DNA from: Baylisascaris procyonis
Taxonomy: Eukaryota > Nematoda > Chromadorea > Rhabditida > Ascarididae
Assembly (NCBI GenBank): GCA_037389465.1
Contig: JAZARR010000167.1
Location: 1,488,001-1,552,000 of the forward strand
DNA: 64,000 nucleotides
Direction of reading: 5' to 3'
The translations under genes were made by a program, and so were the position numbers. This document shows positions 22,211-35,222 of this stretch, one piece after another (position 1 is the first letter of the stretch; each line of letters starts with the position of its first letter). The notes under the pieces were generated by a model. The model did not search any database. It had not been told where the DNA came from and was given only the letters and a program-made list of their open reading frames with translations.

Positions 22211-25200
22211 TTATAGGTGACTGGCAATCTTGCCTAGGTCATTCAAATACGTTCGATGCGAAAATTTTATGACTTCATTTATCATCGATTCAATCTCCTC
22301 ATCCGATCGAACGAATGTGTCTTTATAGTGCCAATTGTGACCCGCATCTTTGGTGCTACACCTCAATGGATCGAATTCATGGGAACTGAGTGGTGATGAC
22401 CAAGAAACGAACAGCGGCGCATCCACTGTACTGCAATTATAACGATATGTGCTCTCTTGCCTTTGTTTTCTTTACAGCGGATATAACCCACAATGAAAGT
22501 AAGTAAAATGGGAGACGAAATTAGCGTCAGAGTGTGGTCTTTGAAAAAGACGTAGATATTGTGTTCCAAAATGGTGTGCCATTGCAGCTATTGTTCTCAC
22601 TATGAACGCGAACACCTTATGCGGTCCATGACGTGTTTGGGTGCAACTTTTGACACCTATTACTCCTAGAATCTAAGTCATATGTTTTTACGAATTTATA
22701 TTTCCGAGACTCATTAAACGAAAATACTGTCTTCATTATGATGTTTTCATCTGTTGCGCAGTTCGAATCCGAAAATCTTTGTTAGGCGAATCACAAACTC
22801 CGATCATGCGATCTAACTCGCAGCCTCACTTTGCATGTCTGCTTTCGAATCAATCTATCAGTTTGAACTGAAATTGAATGGCGTCTTTCACTATGTTTTA
22901 AAATTTTTTACCTCTTGAAAGCTGCGAAATTTTGCGGCAGCTTGCCGAAAATGGTAAATTCGAGAGAAACAGTGCAAAAGTTTTATACGTGAAGATGGAG
23001 TCGACGCTAAAGAAAGTTATCAGCAAAATTGATTAGAAATGCATAACGCCGATTTCTGAGATAGGAAAAATCAAATATGAGATGGTTATTTGTGATGTTG
23101 CATGTGAACGAAAAATTTGCATAATTTTGTTCTAATAATGTCATCCGCATAGACTACCTCAAAAGTCAGCTGCGTATCAACGACCTTTTACTTGCCTCAT
23201 TTTCCAACCGTGCAGAATAAAGTCACGATTGCTCCACATGGAATTCGTTAGCCATGTATCGCGTACCCATGAGGTACCTTTTCGTAATATACTTAGCCGA
23301 GCGGCCCATTTCTTTCGTCCTCCAAGAGCTGAGCGTGCGCATGCCTCATAGACAAAAAGATCCTATAAGTATTAAAATGGCTCTGAAAACATGAGCGAAG
23401 GGTAGTTAATCACAGTGAGGAAGACAGGGTGCTCTAGTTAAGTCCGTTATATAAGTAGCACGGCGAAAGTGAGTAACGGTTTCGACGAATGGATATGCTG
23501 TCATAAACTTACCGCATAATTTCTTGATTGCTCCCATATACGTCTGCATCTTTTCGCTTCGTCAACCTTGCTCGGTGCCATCATCTCCAATAATAGTATC
23601 TGAAGCCAAAAAAAGATCTGCAGTAATATTCCATTGCTAGCGATCAGTACGAAAACGCAATTCGATTCGGCAGCGACGGCTCATGAGAAAGGAGAAAATA
23701 TACCTATTGAAGAAGGAACAATGCGGTTTTCCAATGGAAGTGCATATAGTTATTATATAAAATGGTGGAGAAAAAGAAAAGATAGGAAAAAAAGTGGGAG
23801 TTGCGAAAAAATCAATGCCCATATAATCACAAAACAAGTGTCTATATTCATTTCAACAACTTGGTTTGCAAAACCTAAGGAAATCGACTACTGAACGTCT
23901 CCTGCAACAAGCATTCTTGTTAACTATGGGTGTCTCGAGATCTATGTATGCAGAAATGAGCCTACTTAAAAAAATGCCTCGAGCATCCTTCAAGCGACGC
24001 AAAATTCAAACCTGTAGAGCGCCGTTATCGGTGCCATGGAAAGAATTTGGAACCTTAAAATCGTAACTTGCCCACAAACGTAAGAAATTTTTCGAATAGT
24101 CTGTATTCCTGCAAAATAATATTAAATTTATCCTTGTTAGAAACTTTTCTCTCCAGATAGCGACTATAAAACTTTCTCAATAAACCGATTTTGAAACTGT
24201 TGCCAGCAGATTTCTGAATTAATCGTCCACCAATTGAGCTATTGCAGAAAAAATAAATCCTGTATTTTTGTGGAGTTTGCGGGTGATTTTTTTAGAAAAA
24301 TGGGCTTGTTCTTATTTGTTGTCATTCCTGAACAAATATTTTTTATGATAATAGCACAGACATTCATCATTAAGGTGATTCTATAGATGGTGGAGAGCGA
24401 ACGAGAAAAAACTCAATAATTTTGTACGAAAGAAGCATATAGAAAAATCAACTGATATCGATTATTTATCACTGAGATCATACAACAATTGAATGATAAG
24501 ATTAAATTTAATTTCAGTCACGAATGAATTTGATGCATGACTTTTCTAGCTTCTCAAAGCGTCCAAGTAATTTTTCAGTCTTAGTGTGTCCTCCTCTTGA
24601 ATATAAATCCATCCTGTTTTTCATATTTTGTGGAAATACATATTTCCAGCCCATCGTCTTTTCCCTCATTTCTTTGCACAATATATCCCTCCTTTCTGAA
24701 GCATTTCTCCATTATTTAAGTTCGTTCCCCTAAAAAAACTGACAGTACAAAAGTTTCAAATTTCTAAATTCTCGGATTATATTTAAGAAAACAGGCGCGC
24801 TGAAGTTAGTAAAAAATACCGAGACATATCAGTAGTTGCTCATTTTTCATTGGAAGAACTCGACGATTATGAAGAAACTGCGCTGAGATCTTTGGAATTT
24901 TTGACCATCTCAGAGGCTCATGCTGTCTGAACATTGCCTGAGCATGAATGAGAGAGAGAGGAAATTCCAGCATCGAAGAAAGTTGCCAGTAACCATAGGA
25001 CGATATGTTCGAAGATGAGGAATGAAAGATAAACGAACTAAGAGAATTTCAAGAACAAACTTGACTAGGTAACTGCCAGCCGCAACTTCGTTATTCATTA
25101 TTCGATCATATAAAATAACAGCAACATCATCATCGATCCACTCTTCGATAAGCCGGTTGGGATTGATAACTGCCATATCGGCATCCACGAAGAAAACCCA

Positions 25201-26301
25201 CTCTACGCGCTCTTCTATCAATTTTTGAACCGTTACACAATGACGAGCGAACATAAACTGTAGTAAAGTAGCCACGCTTAGCATCATAGATTACAAATTT
25301 TCTGGAGCCGCATAGGTTGCAAAGAAGTGAAATCACCTCACGAGGTGAGTTAACTTCGTTGAACTTGCGGAAGCCTCCGTGAAAATAGCTGTAGACAAGA
25401 AAAATTTCCCACAGTTGTTTGACCCAGCATCCTTAGATATGCAGACGTATTCTGTGAAGAACATTGATAATTTCGCCGTTTTATGGAGGAGACACTACTT
25501 AGCAGGGAACGAATATTTGTGCAGGTGCGCATAGAACTGGAGTGATGCAGGGAATGTGTAAAATTTTCAATACGGTCAACAAAGTGAGATGTTGTTATGT
25601 GAAGAACTATGGTATTGCGTACCATACCTTTATTCAAGCTAACGAACTCTGAGGTAATATGGGCAGCAAAAGTTACATCGAGTAGTAGCTCGGTGAATTT
25701 TGCATTGCTTTTTTTGCCTATTCATCATGGCCTCTTAAAAATCACCATTGCTCAATCAACTGTACTTTAACATTAACTTTTCATCGCTTTCTTCTTTTTT
25801 CTGCATGTGCGCCGCTTTGCACATAGATTCACAAACTCTATTTGAATTAGTGCTTTTCTTCTCATTCATGACGCATCGATGGCAAATTCATACAATCTCG
25901 CTAAATCTCTTTGCGGTAATTTGCTGCTTCTTCTTTGTTCGGCATTTATGGGGCGAAGAATTTCGGCTTTTTGCCATAGAAGAACCAGCATTAAGAGATA
26001 TCAAATAAATTATCAAATCATCTTATCATGCTACTTTTTCGTGTTACCTAGTAAGCCTCCTGAGTTCATTTTCGTTCAAATTTTCCTTTACTTTCTAATG
26101 ACTTTAAGTCTCTTATGTTTTGACATATGGAATGAGTTCGTGGCCCATTTCGCGCTCTCAACTGCTGAATGCCATGAACTCCCAGATTATTCTCTTCAGA
26201 ATGAAAGAACACGGATCATTAGAAAACGATTTCTCACCTCTCGTTGCACCTCTTGGAACTCCACAATTCTCGTTATATATCTGATGCAGTCTGATGCATC
26301 T

Positions 26302-26387
<86 letters not shown>

Positions 26388-27731
26388 AGATGCAATAAAA
26401 GATGCTTAGAAAAGATCACCTTCACACTGAAAAAACGCTTTACCTACATCTTTTTGATTGCATATTTGACGAAGTGTTTTGTTGGCGGCCAAGTCGACAA
26501 TGGCCATTGGATAACGATGATAGATGGAGTAACATTTAAAAGTTTTCAATGCAATGCGATATTCGTCATAATTTGTGGAATCGTTTAATACAATTAATAT
26601 CATGATATTACGTGGTTTTATAAAGCCTGAAATGCGCTTTTATATTTAGCATTTGCATGGTGTTAATATTTCTCATGCTGGATTTCAAAAAAAAAAAAAA
26701 AAAACTCAAATATGTTCATTCATATTTGATCATTTTTTTGCTGTTGATTAGAATTTAAGCCACTGGAAATGAGAAGCAATTTAATAAATCTTTCCGATGA
26801 GTCATTTCATGATGAACCCAAAAATCGAGTCATTTATGAAAAATTTTGGAATATAATTGTTTCAAATTTTCCCACTGATAAAATGCGGATTGTTATTGAA
26901 GATATGAGCATGAAGTGGGGGATTCTTTAAGTACAAGAAAGCAATATCAATAAAACTAAAATACAGAATTACTCAGCCAAATAACATGTAAGTATTGATA
27001 TCTTATCTTGATTATGTTTGCAATAGGGAAAAGTACTATACTTCAAGGAGATAATGAATTTTATTTTATCTCTAATGAGGGGAGGGGGGAGGGTGGAGGT
27101 TGTTGGATGATTAGAGAGTATTGATAGAGTAAAGTCAAGTAGGAAGAAACTAGCATTACTTTATCAGTAAACTTTCTTTTTTTTCAATCAATTTTATGAA
27201 AATTTTTGATCGAATGACCACTGCAAGGATTCACGAATTGTTTTATAAATCAATAACGACAAAATTTACCTCCAATTTTAAAGCTTCGAAGCTGATGCTT
27301 TGAGAACTCCTTCAACCTAGCGCTCCCAAGCCGATAGTTTGGCAACTATTGCCTACTTGGCGCTCCCATTTTGATACATTGGCAGTTCGATGTTGAGGAA
27401 TCCTTGAGGTTAACTTAGAGCGATGCTTTAAATAATATGCTACTAGAAAATATAGGAGATAAAATTATTCAATAAATAAACGATTGTTGCAAAAAGAATA
27501 TTATTGCTAACTCAACAACTAACCATTGAATCGTGAAATGTATATCGGTGAATAAATCGTTTCATGATAGAAATTACGATAGGTTGAGCGTAATTTTGCC
27601 ATGAGAATCTCCTCGACTATTATTACAAGAACTATTCCAATCAATATGAAAACGATGTTACGATTACGTTTATGCATCCTTGCAGGTAGTACTCTTAATA
27701 GGCATTTTCTACTAAATGATAGTTTTTCCAT
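22211..27731 (-). CDS. DUF273-family type II membrane protein (glycosyltransferase-like), seven exons, ~384 aa
   Basis: Exons: 27731-27524, 26626-26448, 25257-25061, 24108-24012, 23599-23513, 23362-23196, 22430-22211 (TAA). Phases 1,0,2,0,0,2 agree at every junction. Residues 1-25 are a basic cytosolic tail (alternative start at Met19), 26-44 a membrane anchor ([15 protein letters not shown]), then a stem. The catalytic-like part carries the family landmarks: [20 protein letters not shown] near 83, CNQKD joined to FMFARHC (about 125-136), VFFVDADM with a DxD-type DAD at 154-156, [30 protein letters not shown] (215-226), [18 protein letters not shown], and [17 protein letters not shown] (283-299). 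The last exon gives [10 protein letters not shown]. This is the nematode-expanded Pfam DUF273 family, whose fold is related to GT-A glycosyltransferases. A Golgi-lumenal sugar transferase is inferred; donor and acceptor are unknown. The model is complete and intact. The exon 6 donor is AG|GCAAGT, a GC-AG intron. Confidence 0.93.
26295..26394. repeat. TA tract flanked by an inverted repeat, inside an intron
   Basis: A 78-nt (TA)n run (26306-26383) is flanked by TGCATCTGGGA on the left and its exact reverse complement on the right. The arms extend the self-complementarity of the tract, so the whole unit is a long perfect or near-perfect palindrome. It lies in intron 2 of the DUF273-family gene. 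It could be a small foldback element or a palindrome that grew by TA expansion. Confidence 0.85.
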
Positions 27732-27745
27732 CTTTCCTGAAGTCG
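27732..27745 (-). promoter_or_regulatory. Candidate spliced-leader acceptor of the DUF273-family gene
   Basis: On the minus strand the sequence ATCGACTTCAG ends at 27737, only 5 nt (GAAAG) before the ATG at 27731. This favours that ATG over the internal Met at 27677 as the start. Confidence 0.5.
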
Positions 27746-29562
27746 ATAAAATATGCAAATATCGCAATCCATTATAAATAATCAAAAAAGAAAAACTCGA
27801 CAACATCGATGCATCAAGCCAAACCAACGAACAATTTAACAATATCAAATAACCTCATTTTTCGACGATTCCTTCCTTCAGAGGTTTTTCTTTGCAAAAA
27901 CGGAATAGACTGCATTGAATGATTTCTTTAGAACGATAGTACGAGAAAGCGCACCAATTAATATAATCTTATCATCTTTATGAAATAAATAGCATCAATT
28001 TACCCGCATTTTATTTAAGTGCAAAGTTAAATGCTCTGAAATTTTGCCTTTAAAATTCAAAGCACGTTGCGCTGTATCGATCGAATTGTGTTAACATTTT
28101 TTTAGCACAGAATGGATGAAAAGAAAGTCCGAAGGAAAGTGCTCATAGCAAGTGATAAAAGTGCTCATAGCAAATATAGTTATACATGTTACTCAAAATA
28201 ACGATTCTGTCATGTGGGAAATATTCACTGCAGGCTGAAAAAATTAACGGAGAATGATGAGACAGAAAAAAATAGTGCCTCATAGATTCTTCCTTTGTCC
28301 GAGGGAAGAACAGTGAAGATCGTATGCACATAGATAGAACTCAATTCCGCCTGGCTCACAATTTTCATTGTTTTTCGAAAGCGGGGAGAAGCAGTTGCAA
28401 AAGAAGCATTTGCGCTTGAGCGGAAGAAGGGACACAGGACAATATCAATGAGTTTTCCAACTTCTGAAGAGAACCTCGGGAGAAGGGGGGAGGAGATGAG
28501 GAGTCAAAGTGAGCAGTTGAGTACCTTGAACAAAAGTCATGAATTCTAATACAAATATTGGTAAGGATTGTTGGATATAACTATGTTTAATTTTAAAAAA
28601 AGAAAGTTCGCTTTTCCAAGAAAGCATATGTTAACGCAACGTGAAATGCATCAGTCGTTGGACTAACATGGCAGGTCCTCCGTTTGTGTAAATCTAGAAG
28701 AAGCAAGTAATCGGAACTGATTATGGAGAACGCTTTGTAAGTGATCACTGAATGTTGCGTTGCCAAGGCGATATATGCTGACTTCATCTCGCTGTGGAAG
28801 TTCACTGATTATACAATATTTGTTGAATTTGAACTTAGAGTAAAATAAAATTAATTTTCCGACGAATCATACGCTATAGTTGAAAAAGGTAAGACCACAA
28901 ACGGGCCACCAAAAAAAAAAAACAATTTTAGAAGGCATGCTATGAATTCGGCATTTTCTGGTAAATATAACCTGATGAATATTATCTGATATAGCTTGAT
29001 AAAATGAGGCATTTTGGAAACGCAGCTGGAATTCGTAAGACCTGTTGTTTCGAATGCTCAACTAAGCAGTCATATATTCTAAAATACAAGAAAGCCACTT
29101 AATTTTTAATGCGAAAACTGCAGCATCGGCATCTGTTACTGGCGCATACTCTTTATAATAAATAATCAGGACACAACACGAATGACGAAATGAATTTCTA
29201 CCAATATTGAGCTGAATAAATTGTTGAAAATAGGGCAGAAATAAGACAAAAATTGGGCGGAGATAGGACAAAATTGTGTATGAAGTGATGACCTTATTGT
29301 CGTAATCACCTGGCACAAGAAACATTAGTGTGCTTTCATCTCAGTAGATAATTACGCCTGCCTGACAATTAGATAACAATCGAAGAGGAATCCATTTTTT
29401 AAATTTTTATTCTCGCCGTAATTATTTCGACGCCTCTTTGGAAAAAAGTGCTCTGTTGTAGAAATGTTTCATCGAATCCTGTGAGTGATATTTGTTCCAT
29501 TTCTTAGATGATATTTTCTATTCGTATAGCCAGACGGTTGCAACGTAGTAGGCTCTTTCTAC
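27746..29562. other. Intergenic stretch
   Basis: AT-rich, with poly-A runs near 28910. I see no supported exon or RNA gene. Confidence 0.35.
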
Positions 29563-29862
29563 ATGAAGTATTCCATTGTCTTTAGCACCGCTATGACTGA
29601 TCATTGGCAAATGAAATTGCGACTCGGCGATGTTTGCATCAATTCAATTCGACTTGATCAAACAACTAAAACCCGGAAGTGGTGGCCAACATATTTTAGC
29701 ACGAAAATTTATTTTGGGGCATTCATCATCACCTCAGTGCGCATCATTACTCGCATACATTTCGGCTCCATTGAAGAATGTGACGGTGGCAATCTAGTTC
29801 TCAGTCGAAAGATTAGTTACGATGTCCTCTCATTGGTGCAAAATAACCTGTTCAAAAAATAA
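29563..29862 (+). CDS. Open frame of 99 codons, doubtful
   Basis: An uninterrupted frame from ATG to TAA encodes MKYSIVFSTAMTDHWQMKLR and continues with a hydrophobic centre (FGAFIITSVRIITRI). It has no recognised motif. Codon use looks protein-like, but random frames of this length are expected in 64 kb, and no neighbouring exon or splice acceptor supports it. Confidence 0.22.
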   Translation: MKYSIVFSTAMTDHWQMKLRLGDVCINSIRLDQTTKTRKWWPTYFSTKIYFGAFIITSVRIITRIHFGSIEECDGGNLVLSRKISYDVLSLVQNNLFKK

Positions 29863-31382
29863 ACAACTTTTCCAATCACATTTCCTCGTTTATGCGTTAA
29901 TGTAGACATATGAATCGTTTCTTGCTGAGAAAAATCATATTTGAGGAGTTTTGAAAAGCGTAACTCTAGAGAAGAGTGTTCTGTCTTTTTGGCCGATATT
30001 GTTACTTTGCAGTTATATCCAAAACATAGGGATTCACTAACTCGTTTATTACGACTATAAGAACCTATAAAGTTTTCGTAATGTCAGTGAAATAAAATTT
30101 AGTACATAATAGTCTATATAATATGAATGTGATGATGTTGGTATGCAACAGTTATGTTGCAACTTTGCGTACATAGGATTTTATTAAACAAAATATGCGT
30201 CGATGTTTGGTTGCTAGTCTTTCATTGAGTTTGTACTTTCCTTTCTTATAGTTTCCAATGAAATGCTTCTTAAGGTAATACAAAACTTTAAATTGATTGT
30301 TAGCATAGTCATTTGCAATGCAAATAAATGTGTGTTTAATTAGACTAATTTGGTGAAGATATTTCTATTGTGGGAATATAACTGCATTTACTGTTTCGAA
30401 TAACTAATAAAAATAATCGCTTCAAGGAAGAGTTTATTGCAAACTAATAATTATTAATCGAGTTATTAACCAACAAACGAATAAATGCGAAAATATATTT
30501 GTGTAGTTTTTTTAAAAGAATTGCAGTGCAAATCACCTCAATTTTCTATAATGAGCAGCATTTATGCCGCATTCTTTCAACGCCGTTTTACAGTTTCTAT
30601 AGAAAATTCGTTATGACTATGCGTGTATATTCATCCATATTTATCTAGATAGCAATTGAAACTCTTAAACCATAGAATCTAACGCAGCGAACACTGGCAG
30701 ATGCAGTCCACATTATCAAATGTGCAGTTTGCACCTACAGCCTAATTCACCATCATTATTATGAACTGTAGGTGTTTCGATATATCCCCCTCGGCAATTT
30801 GAAGTTCGGCTGATTAGATGTATGCTAACACAAACAATAATTTTGGTACATAGTTTACACAGCCGTTCGATCTCATAGAAGAACACACACTATGCGATAT
30901 CGGAGTGGTTTCTTATAAAGAGGCAAAGGTTCATCTTTGGAATGAATTTGAAAATTGCACACATGTTGCCGGCCTATATGGCACGATCCTTCGCCTGTAA
31001 CTTCGCTGAAAGAAAATACGGAAGCGATTCATGTAACGTACAGTCAAACTGAATGATCCTTGAGAGGTCTGATGATCTCACAAAAAAAACACCTTGCAGT
31101 TTGAGTATTTTAGAGCACCGGTCACCTATCGTGTTCAGTCGCCACATTTTGAGGAGAAATTCACGATTTTTCTTCGAGGATAGGGTGTGAAGCCCTAATG
31201 AATTTTACTTAGTTTTTTTCAGTAATGCTGTCATCTAGTTTGGCAAGTCGGCTGTAAATAAATCCATGCTGAGTGCTGCTACTTTCAAAAATTCATGTAT
31301 TGTTGAATAGTACACAAATTTACTTTCGTAGCAGCCATAACCCTTCAATTTGAGGGTCATGCATGAGTTTTTTTATAGGCTT
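29863..31382. other. Intergenic stretch, very AT-rich
   Basis: No gene, repeat family or RNA gene could be supported. It lies just downstream (in minus-strand sense) of the Pro/Ser-rich secreted protein gene. Confidence 0.4.
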
Positions 31383-33323
31383 CTAAGAAAAAATAGATGC
31401 ATGTTGAAGTTGCAGTGCCACTTTGGCTTGTCTATTTGAAGGATATCTTCGTTGATTTATGAAGGACGATGAAGAGGGTTCTGTGGGAGAAATATCCTCG
31501 TATAACGATTGTCTGAATTCGTTTGGAACTCTCGCCATAGATGTTTGAGGTTCTTTGGAGTCAGTGTGCCAAGCTGTATGGAGAATATTTGATTGAGATG
31601 ATGGTTTGATTGACTGAGCTGTAGAGTAACTTCCACTGAATGAAGGTCGTGGCATTGATGAAATGTGATTGGTTGCTGACGGCACGTTTAACAATGTAGA
31701 TGGAACGATACCTGTCCTATTGGCAATTATACCGCTGAATGGCAGAGATGGAGCGAGTTCGTTGATTGGAGACGATTCATATGATAGTTTGGGTGCTTCA
31801 TTGGCCTGCTGGTTTTCCTGCGAAAAGCCTCCCACTCGTTCGATTTCACTTTCCACACGTGAGCGACCCAAGAGTTGGTCCACATTTGTGAATGGATCTG
31901 CATATGGTGATAACGCACTATTTTCACGTGTTTGAGCTATTGGATATGAAGCTGCTGAAATGTCGCTGATACTTGTGCGGGCATAAGATGTGTCAAGAAA
32001 CTGGCCTCGATGAGGGTTATTAAATAACGTCACCGGAACTTGGTTCATTTGGAGTACTGAGTAGGATGAACGTGGTGGATTATAAATATCCAGTCCGCTG
32101 GGGCTATTAAATTGTGGCAGGTGGCGCGGTTCGTGGAATGAGGTTGGTCCAAGACCTGGAGAGGCATCGAACTCACCGACAGGTGCGATTATTGACTCTT
32201 GTTGAGAACGGGGCAGATAGCCATTTCGTCCATACCGACCGTAGTTGGGATGTGGAAATGCGTATGATGATGTATAGCTAAAAATAACTTGCCCATAGAA
32301 ACGGGAAGAAAACCAATAATAAAAAACTGTTGCAGAATATTTCAAAATATGGAGGTGCCACCTTAATTGAAAGTTGCTTGACAATTGAAGAGGAAATTTG
32401 TGATGCTAAAGCTGACGTGCCATTCTATCACACCTGTTACACCGACTATTAGAAGTAATCTTGGTGCGGCAGATATCTCAGGAGTATGTGAATGGTTCAT
32501 GCACATAAACTTATCTAAAATTTAGTAGTGCAATTGCACATCGAATAGCGCGTTCTTTAATTAAATATCTCCTTCTAAGGAGAAATCAGAACCTTATTAG
32601 AGAGCTTATCGATCAGTACTAACGTTAGTAATTCTCTAAGTGTGCGAGAGGTGAAAAAAAGCTCGTTATTAATTCATGCGACCCATTTAATGTGGGAAAT
32701 TAGGTGCACAAGAATGAAAACCACCGTTTACTGGGAGCAATTAGATTTAGGAAAGCATATAATCCAAAGATAAAACATATCGAATTTGCTGCTATATATT
32801 AATATTGTTTCGCCTCGCTCTGTGCCTTTTAAAGATTCTCATGTTGTGCTTGGCTTCCGTGCCCTCATTTTGCGCACCAAAAATCCGTTAGATTGTTTAA
32901 GACTCCCATCTATTTGCATTTCATATATGCGATTGATTTCACCTTTCTATTCCTGCTATAGAAATCTTCATAATCAAATGAATAGCGGTATTTTTCACGT
33001 CTCAGATAGTAAATCCAGAAAAACTGCGCCCCACTAGCGATTTCATAGCCTTCTCAGCACTCTTTCATCGGACGGTGCTTTCTAAATGTGAGTGAAATGG
33101 GAGGTGTGGCAGAAGGCAATTCGCTGTTTTCTGAATGTGAAGCATGCCCGGTTTGTTTTTCAAAGGAATAATTGATCAAAAAGAAATTTGACCTTGATTG
33201 TGAGAATGAGCACGTTGGCCTAAAGCCACAGTTCATTGATGGTGAGGGCTGACAACATCCGCTACCTCCTCCACCGAGGCATCCAAGCGCAGATGTTATT
33301 CCAGCTATATACAAGAAGATTTC
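31383..33323 (-). CDS. Secreted Pro/Ser/Gln-rich protein with N-terminal CLGGGG-CC motif
   Basis: Exon 33323-33193 joins exon 32277-31383 (TAG) in phase 2: donor TCAAG|GTCAAA is weak, acceptor TTATTTTTAG is strong. The first of these exons starts at a phase-0 acceptor (CGTTCAG) inside the signal peptide (EIFLYIAGITSALG) and runs into CLGGGGSGCCQPSPSMNCGF. The long exon gives about 297 residues of low-complexity sequence rich in Ser, Pro, Asn, Gln and Tyr, for example SYAFPHPNYGRYGRNGYLP, and ends LQLQHASIFS. The start codon must lie in an upstream exon. The best candidate is ATG TAT at 34248-34243 followed by the consensus donor GTGAGT, which gives M-Y before the signal core, about 343 aa in all. 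The fold is probably unstructured; a cuticle, surface or secreted-matrix role is inferred. Its N-terminal architecture matches the two genes at 39.9 and 48.6 kb. Confidence 0.75.
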
Positions 33324-34248
33324 CTGAACGATAAGAATAGTGCATACAAGAAATATGCCCGTTAAAGTATGGAGATTTTGTAGCGAGATTCTCCTCTTCA
33401 CAGTCTCAAATTTAGGGTCAGCATTTAATGCTGTAGAGCAACTTCTAGCTCAGCCATTGAACGGTTGAAAAAGAGCGCGTTTTGTTGAGGAGTATTTAAT
33501 GTTTCATCCTGAGCAGTGACGTGGTTTCGTGTGAGCGCATTTGAACTAACAGTGGCTTCATGCCTGTCTAACTACAAAGGATACCTTCGTAAGCAATAAT
33601 GCTGGATGATGCTTATCAAGCAGTGTTGATGCGTTTGTGAAACGAATTCATCTTCTGCGAAACAACCCTTCATCACACCAAAGGAAGTATCCTTTTCATG
33701 GTAACGAGCTAGCCGCACGGGCTAGACTGAATTGCAATGCGCCATCCAAAGCCTAGGAATTGAACACGGCACATCTTCATGCTGCTATCAAAACTAATCC
33801 ATTCTGAAATGGCGCTCAAAATACTTGCTTATAGAGATGCAATGAATTAATGAATCATTTATGGAGCACATTGGCTTCTGGAAATCGGGTTTCTTTTCTT
33901 GAAAACAAAAGCTCTTGTACCAGAAGGCACCTCCGCCTTTCTAGTTTATTTTCCAAACTAAAACTAATAGGCATCTGAGTTGCCGAAAACCAATAACCGA
34001 TTTCAGGAGAGAAAACGAATGACAGGAGAGAAATGGAAAATAAATTCGAAGACAACGAACCACTTGCATCATGAAAATAAGGAACTGTCAAGGATGTGAC
34101 CATGCGCCACCCGAAGAACTCAGTGGAAAAGAGCGTTGAATGTTGTTTCCCATATAAGAGCCGGCTGGTGGACAATGGATCTGAGGAAGCTGTTACATGC
34201 TCCGCCTACCTAGGTAAATATCCTAGTGTGAAAACTACTCACATACAT

Positions 34249-35222
34249 GCACGTAATATATGCAGCCAACGATCTAAGTAAAGATAGATTCCATCTAAAA
34301 ATGATTCATGTATTTTTCGCTACAATCAAATAGATGATTAGAAGCGATGACCAATCGATTTGTTAGGATGTAGGATAGAATGTTAGGAATTTAGGATGCT
34401 AGGAAAATGTCCACAAGAAATGCCTATTGATCATCTTATTTTGTTGGGAATGTCATCACATTTTGAGACGCAATCGAACATGAAATGATGTTTGTTGAAA
34501 ATCTCCGATGATGTAAACAACTCGTGTGCAAAAGGAAGCGCAATGTTGTGAGTGTATTTTAAAGATTTTAACGTATAGTGTGAGAAACTAGATTTGCTTA
34601 TTGTAATCAATCAATATAAGGCCTTTTCTTTCATGAGCGATTTTCTCATAGAGATTTACTGAAAATTTATTGACAGGAGCAATCAAATACCCATGCAAAC
34701 TTCAAGCAACGCCGAATATTTTTCATTCTTGCTTTAAAAAAGCGGAGAATATAAAATTTCTGCACAACTGACGACATGCATTTTGTGATATTTGTTTCCG
34801 GGTGAAACCTGGGTCTTTTCTTCAAACAGTTTTAAATGTCTGCTGTCCTGGGTCTTTTTGTCTGTTGCGAGGGTCCTTTAGTTTTGGTGCAACCTTAGGC
34901 GGCTGTGCCGTGCCGTTGTCTGCTGGAAGCGTTCGACATTTTGACGGCGGTTCGAGATTCGCCATTTTGCATCTGGCGAGCGACAGAATTTTCGCTCAAT
35001 GTTCTGCTCAATACAGATATACCTGAGAAGATCGCGTCAAGATCGTCCGCTCGGAGATGTTCGAGCCGTTGGTTCCGTCGACCGTGACACCTTACTTGGA
35101 GCACATGGTTGCAGTGTAAAAACTTATGTTTGCGATGCAATGACAGCTATTCGATAGGATCCTCGAGCTGTACAAAGAGGTGCTAACAAAAATCGCTCCT
35201 TGCCAGTCTTCAACGTCGGCAC
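34249..35222. other. Intergenic stretch
   Basis: The part from about 34800 is more GC-rich and has overlapping open frames on both strands. It may be the eroded 5' part of the CR1-like element that becomes recognisable at 35223. Confidence 0.35.

Noticed and set aside
22363..22569. 68-codon minus-strand frame overlapping the last exon of the DUF273-family gene
   Set aside because: It is a shadow in another frame. The exon frame ending GKIASHL is supported by phase and family motifs.
22745..22790. tRNA B-box-like GTTCGAATCC
   Set aside because: No A box at the right distance and no cloverleaf stems. The other GGTTCGA occurrences (18430, 34950) also fail. No tRNA is called, though I could not scan exhaustively.
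24481..24720. Minus-strand frame [17 protein letters not shown] in intron 3 of the DUF273-family gene
   Set aside because: Phase does not match the flanking exons and it does not resemble the family.
25294..25393. Apparent exon in intron 2 of the DUF273-family gene ([20 protein letters not shown])
   Set aside because: It has a fair acceptor, but joining it to the next exon needs a 37-nt intron, and the family sequence runs directly from CNQKD to FMFARHC. Kept as an intronic open frame.
33054..33192. Read-through extension of the CLGGGG exon (SNFFLINYSF ... MKEC)
   Set aside because: The weak donor at 33193 joins the long Pro/Ser exon in the correct phase, which explains that otherwise orphan exon. 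The extension remains possible as an alternative short isoform.
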